From Morinoia aosen (Eukaryota; Arthropoda; Malacostraca; Amphipoda; Talitridae): 64,000 nucleotides of DNA. Where the stretch lies: NCBI GenBank assembly GCA_030386875.1, contig CM059570.1, positions 29,751,422 through 29,815,421 on the forward strand, written 5' to 3'. Made by a program: the position numbers and the translations under genes. Numbering within the stretch: position 1 is the first letter of the stretch; each line of letters starts with the position of its first letter. A model generated the notes under the pieces. The model made no database searches, was not told where the DNA came from, and worked only from the letters and a program-made list of their open reading frames with translations. Below, in pieces: positions 23,176-35,102 of this stretch.

Positions 23176-23564
23176 AATAATTAACAATTCTTCAAGAAAT
23201 TTATCTACCACAGGTGATAGGTAGAATGTTTCTCAAGTCTAGTACAATGGTCAAACTAGAGTATAGCTACCTGTCGGCCCGAACAAGTTCAGGGACTCCT
23301 AGGGCATCCTACCATCACGTTATTCAGAGGTGTACAATAATGTTTAACCTAATTAACTTAACTTAGTTTCGCATTAGACTGATCAGTGAAATAATTTACT
23401 CGATATTTTATGCTGTATTTTACAATATAGGTCAAATCGGCTATATTTAACAGTATGTTCGATAAAACGATTTAAGAGCAGACTGAAGATCATGGCAAGT
23501 TACATTATTACATTATCATTAGTTACATGTAGGAGGCATGATATGACATGCTGATCTTACACGA

Positions 23565-24110
23565 CTAGTATTCTGATAGGAAGGGAGACTCAAGATGTCT
23601 TTTGAATACCTTGTAAGAATTACTTTCACGGATCTCCGCAGGTATAGAGTTCCAAGTTTTAGTTCCAACGAAGACGATACTGTGTTGCGCCCGGGCCTTT
23701 GAATAATAAGGAAGCATGAATTTACTTCTATTTCGGGTTAAATGGTCGTGATGACCAGTTTGCGCAGTTAATAATTTTTTTAGGCTATTGTCGCCATCAT
23801 TTCTTAATGTTTTGTAAATGAAATTACAAATGGAGATTTTGTAGAGATCCGAAAGTTTGAGTATTTGTAAATTTTTGAATGAATTATTTGTGTGTTAGCA
23901 TTTTATTCTAGATTCTTTACCGCTCTGATGGCTCTTTTTTGCAGAGTAAAAATTACATTGGTTTTATTTTTATCAGTTCCGTGCCATGCTTCTATTCCGT
24001 ATTGCATGCATGGTGAAATGAGCGTTCGGTAGAGCATTCGTAAAGCTGTTTCAGGCAGGAAATTTTTAACTTTATTTAGGAGTCCAATGGATTTGATATG
24101 AAATGGATTT
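23565..24110 (-). pseudogene. Non-LTR retrotransposon, C-terminal fossil with frameshift
   Basis: On the - strand a frame reads LLNKVKNFLPETALRMLYRT then LISPCMQYGIEAWHG and LQKRAIRAVKNL, the conserved end of CR1/Jockey-like reverse transcriptases. A stop near 23903 ends it. The protein continues in another frame as NSFKNLQILKLSDLYKI...FMLPYYSKARAQHSIVFVG, TKTWNSIPAEI and FKRHLESPFLSEY, with a stop at 23565. This is the typical C-terminal tail of such proteins. The catalytic core is absent, and one frameshift or stop separates the halves. It is flanked by the two copies of repeat Z. Confidence 0.83.
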
Positions 24111-24477
24111 CCAATGGATTTGAAAATGGAAAATAAATGAATTTTTGAATTCAATTTATACACGTATAACATGCAATTCAGTGTTGATATGAAATTATGC
24201 ATGCATATTATTTTTAGATGATAATGCAACATGAATACAGCATTCAAGTAAAAAATGTATCGGATAATACATCACCACGAAATTTGATTTTTTGCCTCTT
24301 GGGTAAAAACATCATTTTCAACATAAAAAAGAATAGAAGTCAGTGAGTTTTTATGCTAGAAAATAAAACACAGTTTTGGACTCCTTGGAAAATTTCTAGC
24401 AAACTAAAAGATCCCAATTTTCCAATTTGTACATTTAATTTTTTCACACAGTTCAAAAAAAATTTGGTATATTTTAG

Positions 24478-24795
24478 TTGGTGATCGAAAATCGCATATC
24501 AAAAGAAAATGAAAAGATCAATGAAAAATTCGGATCGTTTAGTTTGTTAGAAATGTTATAGGGATTTCAAAACTGTCTATGAATTTGTTCTAGCATAAAA
24601 ACTCGTTGACTTCTATTGTTTGAAAGTATCCATAAAAATAGAACTAAAAACTAATATTTCAAATTAAAGAAAACATAGGCCCGAATCGAAAAGGTTACAT
24701 GAGTAAAATGTGTTTCTTTTCAAAAAATACATATACTGGACAAATTTCAGACAAATCGGATCAAAATTTAAAAATCGCTGGGTTGATCCCCTTAA
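24478..24795 (+). repeat. Dispersed repeat Z, second copy
   Basis: It matches the copy at 22736-23175 in order and orientation, with about one change in four by eye (GTTTAGTTTGTTAGAAATGT, TCAAAACTGTCTATGAATTT, AATCGAAAAGGTTACATGAG). The two copies bracket the non-LTR fossil. Confidence 0.62.
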
Positions 24796-24961
24796 CTTAA
24801 CTTATCTTAACAATTAAACTTTTTTATGAGTTCGGTTTCACTTATTCCTTATGTTATTGTGTATAATTACATTTAATTACGTATGTAATTATGTATAATT
24901 AACTGTGGATTCCATTTACATTGTTATACATTGCATTGTTTATATGTACACATAAGCACAT

Positions 24962-25262
24962 CGTGTCCCAGGGGGACTATGTGAGGGCCTGAGCTAAAGA
25001 TTAGGTAGGCTTCCTTTTTGTTGTAATAAAATAGGTTTTTGTTTTGTTCCGGACCATCTTTTTTCGGTGCTGTCCTGTTTTTCAGCACCTACTACTTTCT
25101 TCTTCAACTTTTTTCTTGTTTCATGAACTTCTTTCCTAGCTTACTGTTTTTGTGCACTTTGTGCATAGATTCCGCGTTCCCTCAACTCCATACTAAATGG
25201 TGCCTTCCTCTTTCCTCTCTTGGAACATCTTTGTCGTGGTTAAGGGAGGCTAAAACTTTCTT
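24962..25262 (+). repeat. Dispersed repeat X, copy d (short form)
   Basis: CCCAGGGGGACTATGTGAGG, GAGCTAAAGATTAGGTAGGC, TCCTGTTTTTCAGCACCTAC, GTGCATAGATTCCGCGTTCC and CTAAATGGTGCCTTCCTC follow in family order. Confidence 0.88.
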
Positions 25263-25429
25263 ATATAATAATAAAGCACATCGTGTTGCGCACGCATTAA
25301 ACATGATCAACTCTGTGTATAAATGTTGTCATGAGAGCAAGCATTTCTAAAACATATCTTTTTCCCCACTGCGAACTCATTCAACTTTCTTAAATTTGAA
25401 ACTTTTAAAATCTACTGCTTTATTTCATT

Positions 25430-26672
25430 CAGTTTTGAAACACGTCTTCCATTTCATCCAGTAATGAAACATGTCTCGTACTATCACCATTTCATTCAGT
25501 TATGAAACATGTCTCGTACTATCATCATTTCATCCAGTAATGAAACATGTCTCGTACTATCACCATTTCATTCAGTTATGAAACATGTCTCGTACTATCA
25601 TCATTTCATTCAGTAATGAAACATGTCTCGTACTATCACCATTTCATTCAGTAATGAAACATGTCTCGTACTATCATCATTTCATTCAGTAATGAAACAT
25701 GTCTCGTACTATCACCATTTCATTCAGTAATGAAACATGTCTCGTACTATCATCATTTCATTCAGTAATGAAACATGTCTCGTACTATCACCATTTCATT
25801 CAGTTTTGAAACATGTCTCGTACTATCACCATTTCATTCAGTAATGAAACATGTCTCGTACTATCCCCATTTCATTCAGTAATGAAACATGTCTCGTACT
25901 ATCACCATTTCATTCAGTAATGAAACATGTCTCGTACTATCACCATTTCATTCAGTAATGAAACATGTCTCGTACTATCACCATTTCATTCAGTAATGAA
26001 ACATGTCTCGTACTATCCCCGTTTCATTCAGTAATGAAACATGTCTCGTACTATCCCCGTTTCATTCAGTAATGAAACATGTCTCGTACTATCACCATTT
26101 CATTCAGTAATGAAACATCTCTCGTACTATCCCCATTTCATTCAGTAATGAAACATGTCTCGTACTATCCCCGTTTCATTCAGTAATGAAACATGTCTCG
26201 TACTATCACCATTTCATTCAGTAATGAAACATGTCTCGTACTATCCCCATTTCATTCAGTAATGAAACATGTCTCGTACTATCACCATTTCATTCAGTAA
26301 TGAAACATGTCTCGTACTATCACCATTTCATTCAGTAATGAAACATGTCTCGTACTATCACCATTTCATTCAGTAATGAAACATGTCTCGTACTATCCCC
26401 ATTTCATTCAGTAATGAAACATGTCTCGTACTATCCCCATTTCATTCAGTAATGAAACATGTCTCGTACTATCCCCATTTCATTCAGTAATGAAACATGT
26501 CTCGTACTATCACCATTTCATTCAGTAATGAAACATGTCTCGTACTATCACCATTTCATTCAGTAATGAAACATGTCTCGTACTATCACCATTTCATTCA
26601 GTAATGAAACATGTCTCGTACTATCACCATTTCATTCAGTAATGAAACATGTCTCGTACTATCACCATTTCA
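25430..26672. repeat. 38-bp tandem array with an internal hairpin, about 32 copies
   Basis: The unit contains TTTCATTCAGTAATGAAACA then TGTCTCGTACTATCACCA. TTTCATT and AATGAAA are inverted repeats around CAGT, and ACATGT and GTAC are palindromic. The end varies among CACCAT, CATCAT, CCCCAT and CCCCGT in an ordered way along the array. There are no unique spacers. Confidence 0.97.
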
Positions 26673-27050
26673 ATCCATTACGCTCTCCAAGCGCTGAATT
26701 TCCACTACGACAACAGCGACTTTCATTTTTTCTATTGCAACAAAGACTATGTAGAGGTTTCTTGGCGGAGCAAACGTTAATCTTGCGAGACACTCGAGCA
26801 AATTCACCTCGCGTGCGGTATCGCGAGACAGTCGCAGGCACCATTGTACAAATGACAATTAGGTTCTAGTTAAATCCGTTAACGACGGAAATTATACGAC
26901 GACGTGGTCTCTGCGAGCGCTAGAGAGGCAGGCCGTGTGTCGTTACGGTTTACGACATCGTAGAGGCGCTGGATGTTGTGAAGTGCTCTGCAGTGTGGGG
27001 AGCGGTGCTGCTCTGTCTTCTGGGCGTCATGGGGTGGTGAGTGGGGGCTT
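26673..27050. other. Unique, more GC-balanced segment; no gene recognised
   Basis: It separates two arrays. Open frames of 60-98 codons exist on both strands, but I recognise no product and no splice pattern. Confidence 0.5.
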
Positions 27051-27054
27051 CTGG

Positions 27055-27845
27055 TGAATGGGTAGCGTGGTAAATGGGGCATGTATAGGGGAAAAGTAGG
27101 GTAATATATGGGGGAAGTGTAGGGTGGTAAATGGGGAAATGTAGGGTGGTAAATGGGGAATGTAGGGTGGTAAATGGGGGAATGTAGGGTGGTAAATGGG
27201 GGAATGTAGGGTGGTAAATGGGGAATGTAGGGTGGTAAATGGGGGAATGTAGGGTGGTAAATGGGGGAATGTAGGGTGGTAAATGGGGGAATGTAGGGTG
27301 GTAAATGGGGGAATGTAGGGTGGTAAATGGGGGAATGTAGGGTGGTAAATGGGGGAATGTAGGGTGGTAAATGGGGGAATGTAGGGTGGTAAATGGGGAA
27401 TGTAGGGTGGTGAATGGGGAATGTAGGGTGGTAAATGGGAGAATGTAGGGTGGTAAATGGGGGATATGTAGGGTGGTAAATGATAAATATGTAGGGTGGT
27501 AAATGGGGGAATGTAGGGTGGTAAATGGGGGAATGTAGGGTGGTAAATGGAGGAATGTAGGGTGGTAAATGGGGAATGTAGGGTGGTGAATGGGGGAATG
27601 TAGGGTGGTAAATGGGGAATGTAGGGTGGTAAATGGGGAATGTAGGGTGGTAAATGGGGGAATGTAGGGTGGTAAATGGGGGAATGTAGGGTGGTAAATG
27701 GGGAATGTAGGGTGGTAAACGGGGGAATGTAGGGTGCTAAATGGGGGAATGTAGGGTGCTAAATGGGGGAATGTAGGGTGCTAAATGGGGAATGTAGGGT
27801 GGTAAATGGGAGGATATGTAGGGTGGTAAATGGGGGGATATGGAT
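27055..27845. repeat. 22-bp G-rich tandem array, about 36 copies
   Basis: The unit GGGTGGTAAATGGGGGAATG plus TA repeats. Units with four instead of five Gs, GGTGAATG and GGTGCTAA variants, and a few longer units (GATATGTA) occur. The + strand is strongly G-rich. Confidence 0.96.
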
Positions 27846-28260
27846 TGGGAAAAATAGGATTGTGAAAAACAGGATTGTGAAAAAGTGGCTTTGTGTGGTG
27901 TAATCTGATAGAAATGCAGAGAGGAAATTTATGGATAAGGAGGTATTACGTTGAGAGAAACGAATTACGAGCTCAAAATTATCGAAGTGGGGGGAAATAT
28001 GAATAATTAGAAGCGAATGACATAAGATAAATTGACTGATAAGTTTGCAACCAAAATGTTTGGATGCTCTGAAATATTCTGGTGGAAATCGTAGAATTTA
28101 TTTTTGCGTGGCCTGAGGAAATGAGTTAATCAACATTTTGTCGTCAAATATATTGAAATTTGTGAGAAAAGTAGGAAAAATGTTCATTTTTTCTCTAATG
28201 TTTGCAGCCGAAACGCCGAAATTGCTCATCAGATTACACCCTCTGAAATCAGCCCTTGAA
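27846..28260. other. No gene recognised
   Basis: Unique AT-rich sequence. Confidence 0.5.
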
Positions 28261-28261
28261 T

Positions 28262-28566
28262 CTGTTTCTCTTTCCCACTTTTTTAATTTCCTATTTTTCA
28301 ATTTTTCATCTTTTAGTTTGCCTTCGTTAAGTTTGCTTTGTTCACGTTGTTTACTTTCTTTAAATATACCTTCTTTAATTTTTTGTCCAACACTTTTTCT
28401 CTGAATTTTTCTTCTTCAAATTTTCCTTCTTCAATTTTTTCTACATTAAATTTTCCTCTGTTAAATTTTATATCTTTAAATTTTCTTTCTCTGAACTTTT
28501 CTTCCTTAAATTTTCCATTTTCAAATTTTCCTTCTTTAACTTTTCTGATTTTAAATTTCTCCAGTT
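28262..28566. repeat. Pyrimidine-rich degenerate repeat
   Basis: Irregular repeats of AAATTTTCCTTCTTCAA type, with about 10- and 20-bp spacing. The + strand is nearly all T and C apart from AAA groups. Confidence 0.75.
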
Positions 28567-28611
28567 AACCTTCATTATTTCTGCATTATCTCTTCTACCT
28601 CTTCCTCCCCC

Positions 28612-28740
28612 ACTTACTGTTTCTATACGCAGGGTGTCCTGTGAGGGAACACATCTTGTGCATAGATTCCCCGTTTTATGAAGCCCTCACTAAATGGTCT
28701 CTTCTCTTCACTCTCTCGAGATCGCCTTTGTATTGACTAT
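28612..28740 (+). repeat. Dispersed repeat X, copy e (right part, long form)
   Basis: It begins in the middle of the family at CTTACTGTTTCTATACGCAG, carries the insert GTGAGGGAACACATCTTGTG and ends with the usual CTAAATGGTCTC...TCGCCTTTGT. Copy f follows without a gap. Confidence 0.8.
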
Positions 28741-29045
28741 GGTCCTTCCAAGGGGGAAAATGTGAGGGCCAGAGCTGAGAGTTAGGTAGGCCTTCTTTTT
28801 GTATAAATAAAATGTTTTGTTAAGGACCACCTTTTTTCGGCTCACTGCTGTCCTGTTTTTCAGCACCTACTATTTTCTTGTTCGACTTTGATCTTGATTC
28901 ATAATCTTCTTTCTCAACTTACTGTTTCTATGTGCTTTCTGCATAGATTCCGCGTTCCCTTAACTCCGTGCTAAATGATGCCTTCCTCCATCTTCTCTTT
29001 GGATCGCCTTTGTGGCGGATAGGGAGGCTTAGACTAACTAATAAT
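28741..29045 (+). repeat. Dispersed repeat X, copy f (short form)
   Basis: AAGGGGGAAAATGTGAGGGC, GAGCTGAGAGTTAGGTAGGC, CGGCTCACTGCTGTCCTG, CAGCACCTACTATTTTC, CATAGATTCCGCGTTCCC and GAGGCTTAGACTAAC match the family in order. Confidence 0.88.
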
Positions 29046-29164
29046 TTGTAACTAGGGAATCTCTATCTATAAGAAATTGTAACAACATAATATTGAATAG
29101 TAATATTGCCGTCGCTTAACAGTCCTCATTTTTCTTCTCTAATCGAAATATTAGCGGCATACCA

Positions 29165-30030
29165 ATAAGAATGTCAACATTAACTCAACCACTATTGCTT
29201 TTTCTACCCCCACAACCACCACCACCACCACCACAACCTGCACTCACTTCAACCATCATAACCTGCACCTACCGCTACCCTCACTCCCACAACCACCCCA
29301 ACATCCACTCCCTAACAATTACGACCACCACCACAACCACAACCACCACTCACACCACACCACACACCACCACACAAAACCACCCGCCACCAACCCCAAC
29401 AACCACCACCACCACCACCACCACCACCACCACCACCACCACCACCACCACCACCACCACCACCACCACCACCTACCACCACCACCTACCACCTACCACC
29501 ACCCCTACCACCTACCACCACCACCACCACCACCACCACCACCACCACCACCACCACCACCACCACCACCACCACCACCACCACCACCCCCCCCTAACAA
29601 CCATCATCACCCCCCCTAACAACCATCACCACCCCCCCTAACAACCATCACCACCCCCCTAACAACCACCACCACCCCCCCTAACAACCACCACCACCCC
29701 CCCTAACAACCACCCCCACCCCCAACCACCACCACCCCACCCCCAACCACCACCACCACCACCCCCAACAACCACCACCACCACCACCACCCCCAACCAC
29801 CACCACCACCCCCAACCACCACCACCACCCCCAACCACCACCGCCACCCCCAACTACAACCACTACCCCCAACTACAACCACTACCCCCAACCACAACCC
29901 CCAACCACAACCACCACCACCAAACCACCACCACCAAACCACCACCACCACACAACCACCACCACACAACCACCACCACACCACCAAACCACCACCACCG
30001 CCACACCACCACCGCCACACCACCACCAAT
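29165..30030. repeat. ACC trinucleotide and CCCCCAACC compound microsatellite
   Basis: Long (ACC)n runs at about 29400-29590 are flanked by CCCCCCTAACAACCATC and ACCACCACCCCCAACC variants. The + strand has almost no G. Open frames of poly-Thr/His or Gly/Val/Trp on both strands are repeat by-products. Confidence 0.97.
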
Positions 30031-30229
30031 AATATTGGCCCTAAAATCATCGGAGGTGCCGGCACGACGTCCTCAAACTTTTAATGAATTTCAGGCCCGA
30101 ATTTAAATTGGATGCGAAAACTTGGGCGTCTCTCATTTGTCAGGCATATTAATATTGTAAAAATGGCCGAAATTTGCCCGTTTCGCGCTTGATGAAGCCA
30201 CTTGTGGGCGTTGATTGTGTGTTGAGTTA

Positions 30230-31003
30230 TGTTACCTTTTATGTGTGTGTGTTTGTTATTGTGTGTGTTTTGAACTATGTAACGTCTTTTTTGTGTGTTA
30301 TTGTGTGTGTTTTGAACTATGTAACCTTTTATGTATGTGTTATTATGTGTATTATATTGTGCGTTATTTGGTGTTGGTGTGTGTGTGTTATTGTGTGAGT
30401 GTGTGTGTTATTGGGTGGGTGTGTGTGTTATTGGGTGGGTGTGTGTGTGTGTTATTGGGTGGGTGTGTGTGTGTTATTGGGTGGGTGTGTGTGTGTTATT
30501 GGGTGGGTGTGTATTATTGGGTGGGTGGGTGTTATTGGGTGGGTGGGTGTGTTTTGTGTGTGTGTTTTGTGTGTGTTTTGTGTGTGTGTTTTGTGTGTGT
30601 GTTTTGTGTGTGTGTTTTGTGTGTGTGTTTTGTGCGTGCTTTGTGTGTGTGTTTTGTGTGTGTGTTTTGTGTGTGTGTTTTGTGTGTGTGTTTTGTGTGT
30701 GTGTTTTGTGTGTGTGTTTTGTGTGTGTGTTTTGTGTGTGTGTTTTGTGTGTGTGTTTTGTGTGTGTGTTTTGTGTGTGTGTTTTGTGTGTGTGTTTTGT
30801 GTGTGTGTTTTGTGTGTGTGTTTTGTGTGTGTGTTTTGTGTGTGTGTTTTGTGTGTGTGTTTTGTGTGTGTGTTTTGTGCGTGTGTTTTGTGTGTGTGTT
30901 TTGTGTGTGTGTTTTGTGTGTGTGTTTTGTGCGTGTGTTTTGTGCGTGTGTTTTGTGTGTGTGTTTTGTGCGCGTGTTTTGTGCGCGTGTTTTGTGTGTG
31001 TGT
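30230..31003. repeat. TG-rich arrays ending in a 13-bp repeat
   Basis: The left part has GTGTGTTATTGGGTGGGTGT repeats. From about 30550 the unit TTTTGTGTGTGTG (13 bp) runs for about 35 copies, with a few TGCGTG variants. Frames of up to 335 codons (Cys-Val repeats) are by-products. Confidence 0.96.
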
Positions 31004-31215
31004 TTTTGTTCACTGCTGTCTGGTTTTCCAGCACCTCTTACTTTTTTCATGAATTTTCATTTTGTTTCATACACATCGTCCCTAATTTGTTGTTTCTATG
31101 CGCAGGGGATCTTGTGTTGGAACACACCTTGTGCATGGATAGCCCACATTAAATGGTGCCCATTTTGTTCCCCTCTTTGTAACACCTTCAATGTAGTTGG
31201 GGGATTTAAAATACC
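31003..31215 (+). repeat. Dispersed repeat X, copy g (long form, left end missing)
   Basis: GTTCACTGCTGTCTGGTTTT, CCAGCACCTCTTACTTTTTT, CTATGCGCAGGGGATCTTGT, GGAACACACCTTGTGCATGG and TTAAATGGTGCCC follow in order. It starts directly at the end of the 13-bp TG array. Confidence 0.86.
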
Positions 31216-31329
31216 TATCTGATTTATTCCACTCATGCGAGCATGTACTTTGCGCTGAATTTTTTGAACATTTACTTTAGCGATGTTGCGCTTCAAGTTA
31301 CCGAGATGTTTCTTTTTCACAGGGCTCGT

Positions 31330-31925
31330 TTGGTGCGGAATGGTTTGGATTTGTCGCAAAATGACGCAAATCTTGCGAAATATGACGTGAATCTAGGGAA
31401 AATAATACGCGAATCTACCGAAAATATGACATATCTAGGAAAATAATACGCAAATCTAATGAAATATGACGTATATCCAGGAAAAATAATACGCATGTAT
31501 AGCGAAAATATTAAGTACATCTAGGGAAAATACTACGCAAATCTAGCAAAAATAATACGCAAATCGAGCGAAAATAATACGCAAATTCAGCGAAAATCTA
31601 GCGAAAATAATACGCAAATTCAGCAAATATAATACAAAAATCTAGGAAAAATATTACGCAAATCTAGGGCAAATACTATGCAAATCTAGCAAAAATATGA
31701 CGCGAATACGGCACAAATATGATGCGAATACGGCACAAATATGACGCAAATCTAGCAAAAATATGACGCGAATACGGCACAAATATGACGCAAATCTAGC
31801 AAAAATATGACGCGAATACGGCACAAATATGACGCAAATCTAGCAAGAAAGACGCGAATACAGCACAAATATGACGCAAATCTAGCAAAAAAAGACGCGA
31901 ATACAGCCCAAATATGACGCGAAAA
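31330..31925. repeat. Degenerate 17-25-bp array of CGAATCTAGC words
   Basis: AAATATGACGCGAATACGGC and AAATATGACGCAAATCTAGC alternate at the right side. The left side is more diverged (AATAATACGCGAATCTACCG). The period is irregular. Confidence 0.85.
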
Positions 31926-32109
31926 TGTTGCAAAATGCTGCCGTTCCCAACACGCGGCGCCGCAGCCTCGTCATAGCCAAAAAAACATTGTCATTTTACG
32001 CCCTAAACCGCCATGTTTGGTGCGGCGCTGCAGTGTATCTTCCCTCTGGGATCCTGCAGCGACTCTTGGCGGCACTCCAGATGCTGCGGGACTGACGATT
32101 CCAAGATTC

Positions 32110-32815
32110 TTGGTTGTATTCCTTGTTGTTTTCTGGTTGTATTTCTGGTTGTATTTCTGGTTGTATTCCTGGTTGCATTCCTGGTTGCATTACCGGTTGC
32201 ATTTCCGGTTGCATTTCCGGTTGCATTTCCGGTTGCATTTCCGGTTGCATTTCCGGTTGCATTTCCGGTTGCATTTCCGGTTGCATTTCCGGTTGCATTT
32301 CCGGTTGCATTTCCGGTTGCATTTCCGGTTGCATTTCCGGTTGCATTTTCGGTTGCATTTTCGGTTGCATTTCCGGTTGCATTTCCGGTTGCATTTCCGG
32401 TTGCATTTCCGGTTGCATTTCCGGTTGCATTTCCGGTTGCATTTCCGGTTGCATTTCCGGTTGCATTTCCGGTTGCATTTCCGGTTGCATTTCCGGTTGC
32501 ATTTTCGGTTGCATTTTCGGTTGCATTTTCGGTTGCATTTTCGGTTGCATTTTCGGTTGCATTTTCGGTTGCATTTTCGGTTGCATTTTCGGTTGCATTT
32601 TCGGTTGCATTTTCGGTTGCATTTTCGGTTGCATTTTCGGTTGCATTTTCGGTTGCATTTTCGGTTGCATTTTCGGTTGCATTTTCGGTTGCATTTTCGG
32701 TTGCATTTTCGGTTGCATTTTCGGTTGCATTTTCGGTTGCATTTTCGGTTGCATTTCCGGTTGCATTTCCGGTTGCATTTCCGGTTGCATTCTCGGTTGC
32801 ATTTTTAGTTGCAGG
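32110..32815. repeat. 12-bp tandem array, about 58 copies
   Basis: TTGCATTTCCGG and TTGCATTTTCGG units occur in separate homogeneous blocks (C type, two T types, C type, a long T-type block, C type). The period is a multiple of 3, so five frames stay open. One - frame encodes NATG/NATE repeats, that is, an N-glycosylation sequon every four residues, and begins at 32914 outside the array. I do not call it a gene. Confidence 0.97.
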
Positions 32816-33425
32816 AGCGGAGTGACTGAGGAGTATTAAGAGACTCCAGTGAGCGCCTTGGGTAAACTCTGAGAAATTTTGTGTGCAACTAGAGAGCCGG
32901 ACGAGCGTTTCCATAGCGATGTGCAGTTGGTGCTCGTGTTGGCACTTCTGTTTATTTGCTTCTGAGTGGCGGGTGTTGCTATGAACTTTATTTATAGGGT
33001 TTTATTTATTTTTGTGCGCCACTGTGCGTAGTTTCGAAAGGCCGTTTTTTCTATCGTGATAAGCAGATGCGTTTTTAAATTTTTGAGGATTTGGTTTTGA
33101 TTCGCAGCTGCAGCAGCGGTGCTTTTTACGGACGCTATTTTTTTCTGAGGAAAATGTTAATTTATTTTCGAAAACCACATGTTTGTTTTCCTTGCTGATA
33201 CAGCAAAAGCGCTTCTCACTGACCCAGTTTATTTGCTTTAGAAATTTTTGATGCAGTTTGAGAAACCACGAGAGTTTACATCGCGAACACTGCAGCATTG
33301 TTTCCAATTTTCAAGAAATTGGCATTTTCGAAGCAAGATCTACGAGGCTATTGTTGTACCGCTTGGTTCAGAAGATGTGGTCAGAAAAGCAAGTAATGAT
33401 AACGGCTGATGGGAATCTGCGGCGC
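32816..33425. other. Unique sequence, no gene recognised
   Basis: It separates two arrays. Open frames are short, and no splice-site pair or family motif was found. Confidence 0.5.
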
Positions 33426-33426
33426 A

Positions 33427-33692
33427 AAACGCTGGCTAGAAGGGTACGCTGGCTAGAAGGGTTCGCTGGCTAGAAGGGTACGAGATCCTAGAAGGGTACG
33501 AGATCCTAGAAGGGTACGAGATCCTAGAAGGGTACGAGATCCTAGAAGGGTACGAGATCCTAGAAGGGTACGAGATCCTAGAAGGGTACGAGATCCTAGA
33601 TGGGTACGAGATCCTAGAAGGGTACGAGATCCTAGAAAGGTACCAGATCCTAGAAGGGTACCAGATCCTAGAAGGGTACGAGATCTTTCAGA
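33427..33692. repeat. 18-bp tandem array, about 14 copies
   Basis: AGAAGGGTACGAGATCCT repeats, preceded by three GGCTAGAAGGGTACGCT-like units and ending with ACCAGATCC variants. Confidence 0.95.
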
Positions 33693-33741
33693 GAGCGTAG
33701 ACTTGATCCTAGAACGTATCTTCCTGAAATTTCCATAAAGA

Positions 33742-35102
33742 ATGTATCCTGCCAAAGATGCCATGGAGAATGTATCCTGCCAAAGATGCCATGGAGAATG
33801 TATCCTGCCAAAGATGCCATGTAGAATGTATCCTGCCAAAGATGCCATGGAGAATGTATCCTGCCAAAGATGCCATGGAGAATGTATCCTGCCTAAGATG
33901 CCATGGAGAATGTGTCCTGCCAAAGATGCCATGGAGAATGTGTCCTGCCAAAGATGCCATGGAGAATGTGTCCTGCAAAAGATGCCATGGAGTGTGTGTC
34001 CTGCCAAAGATGCCATGGAGAACGTATCCTGCCAAAGATGCCATGGAGAACGTATCCTGCCAAAGATGCCATGGAGAACGTATCCTGCCAAAGATGCCAT
34101 GGAGAACGTATCCTGCCAAAGATGCCATGGAGAATGTATCCTGCCAAAGATGCCATGGAGAATGTATCCTGCCAAAGATGCCATGGAGAATGTATCCTGC
34201 CAAAGATGCCATGGAGAATGTATCCTGCCAAAGATGCCATGGAGAATGTATCCTGCCAAAGATGCCATGGAGAACGTATCCTGCCAAAGATGCCATGGAG
34301 AATGTATCCTGCCAAAGATGCCATGGAGAATGTATCCTGCCAAAGATGCCATGGAGAATGTATCCTGCCAAAGATGCCATGGAGAATGTATCCTGCCAAA
34401 GATGCCATGGAGAATGTATCCTGCCAAAGATGCCATGGAGAATGTATCCTGCCAAAGATGCCATGGAGAATGTATCCTGCCAAAGATGCCATGGAGAATG
34501 TATCCTGCCAAAGATGCCATGGAGAATGTATCCTGCCAAAGATGCCATGCAGAATGTATCCTGCCAAAGATGCCATGGAGAACGTATCCTGCCAAAGATG
34601 CCATGGAGAACGTATCCTACCAAAGATGCCATGGAGAACGTATCCTGCCAAAGATGACATGGAGAATGTATCCTGCCAAAGATGCCATGGAGAATGTATC
34701 CTGCCAAAGATGCCATGGAGAATGTATCCTGCCAAAGATGCCATGGAGAATGTATCCTGCCAAAGATGCCATGGAGAATGTATCTTGCCAAAGATGCCAT
34801 GGAGAATGTATCCTGCCAAAGATGCCATGGAGAATGTATCCTGCCAAAGATGCCATGGAGAATGTATCCTGCCAAAGATGCCATGGAGAATGTATCCTGC
34901 CAAAGATGCCATGGAGAATGTATCCTGCCAAAGATGCCATGGAGAACGTATCCTGCCAAAGATGCCATGGAGAACGTATCCTGCCAAAGATGCCATGGAG
35001 AATGTATCCTGCCAAAGATGCCATGGAGAACGTATCCTGCCAAAGATGCCATGGAGAACGTATCCTGCCAAAGATGCCATGGAGAACGTATCCTGCCAAA
35101 GT
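33742..35102. repeat. 28-bp tandem array, about 48 copies
   Basis: TATCCTGCCAAAGATGCCAT plus GGAGAATG repeats. TGTCCTG and GAACG variants are clustered. As 28 is not a multiple of 3, each strand has three staggered open frames (up to 527 codons on +, continuing past the array). They encode the same 28-residue cycle (ENVSCQRCHGE, CILPKMPWRMYP). They are by-products unless transcripts show otherwise. Confidence 0.97.

Noticed and set aside
25430..26672. Regular 38-bp array resembling a CRISPR array
   Set aside because: There are no unique spacers, it is in an animal intron-like setting, and no cas genes are present.
30215..31222. 335-codon + frame with CVLCVCFV repeats that could be read as a membrane protein
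   Set aside because: It is a 13-bp TG repeat read through, followed by a family X copy.
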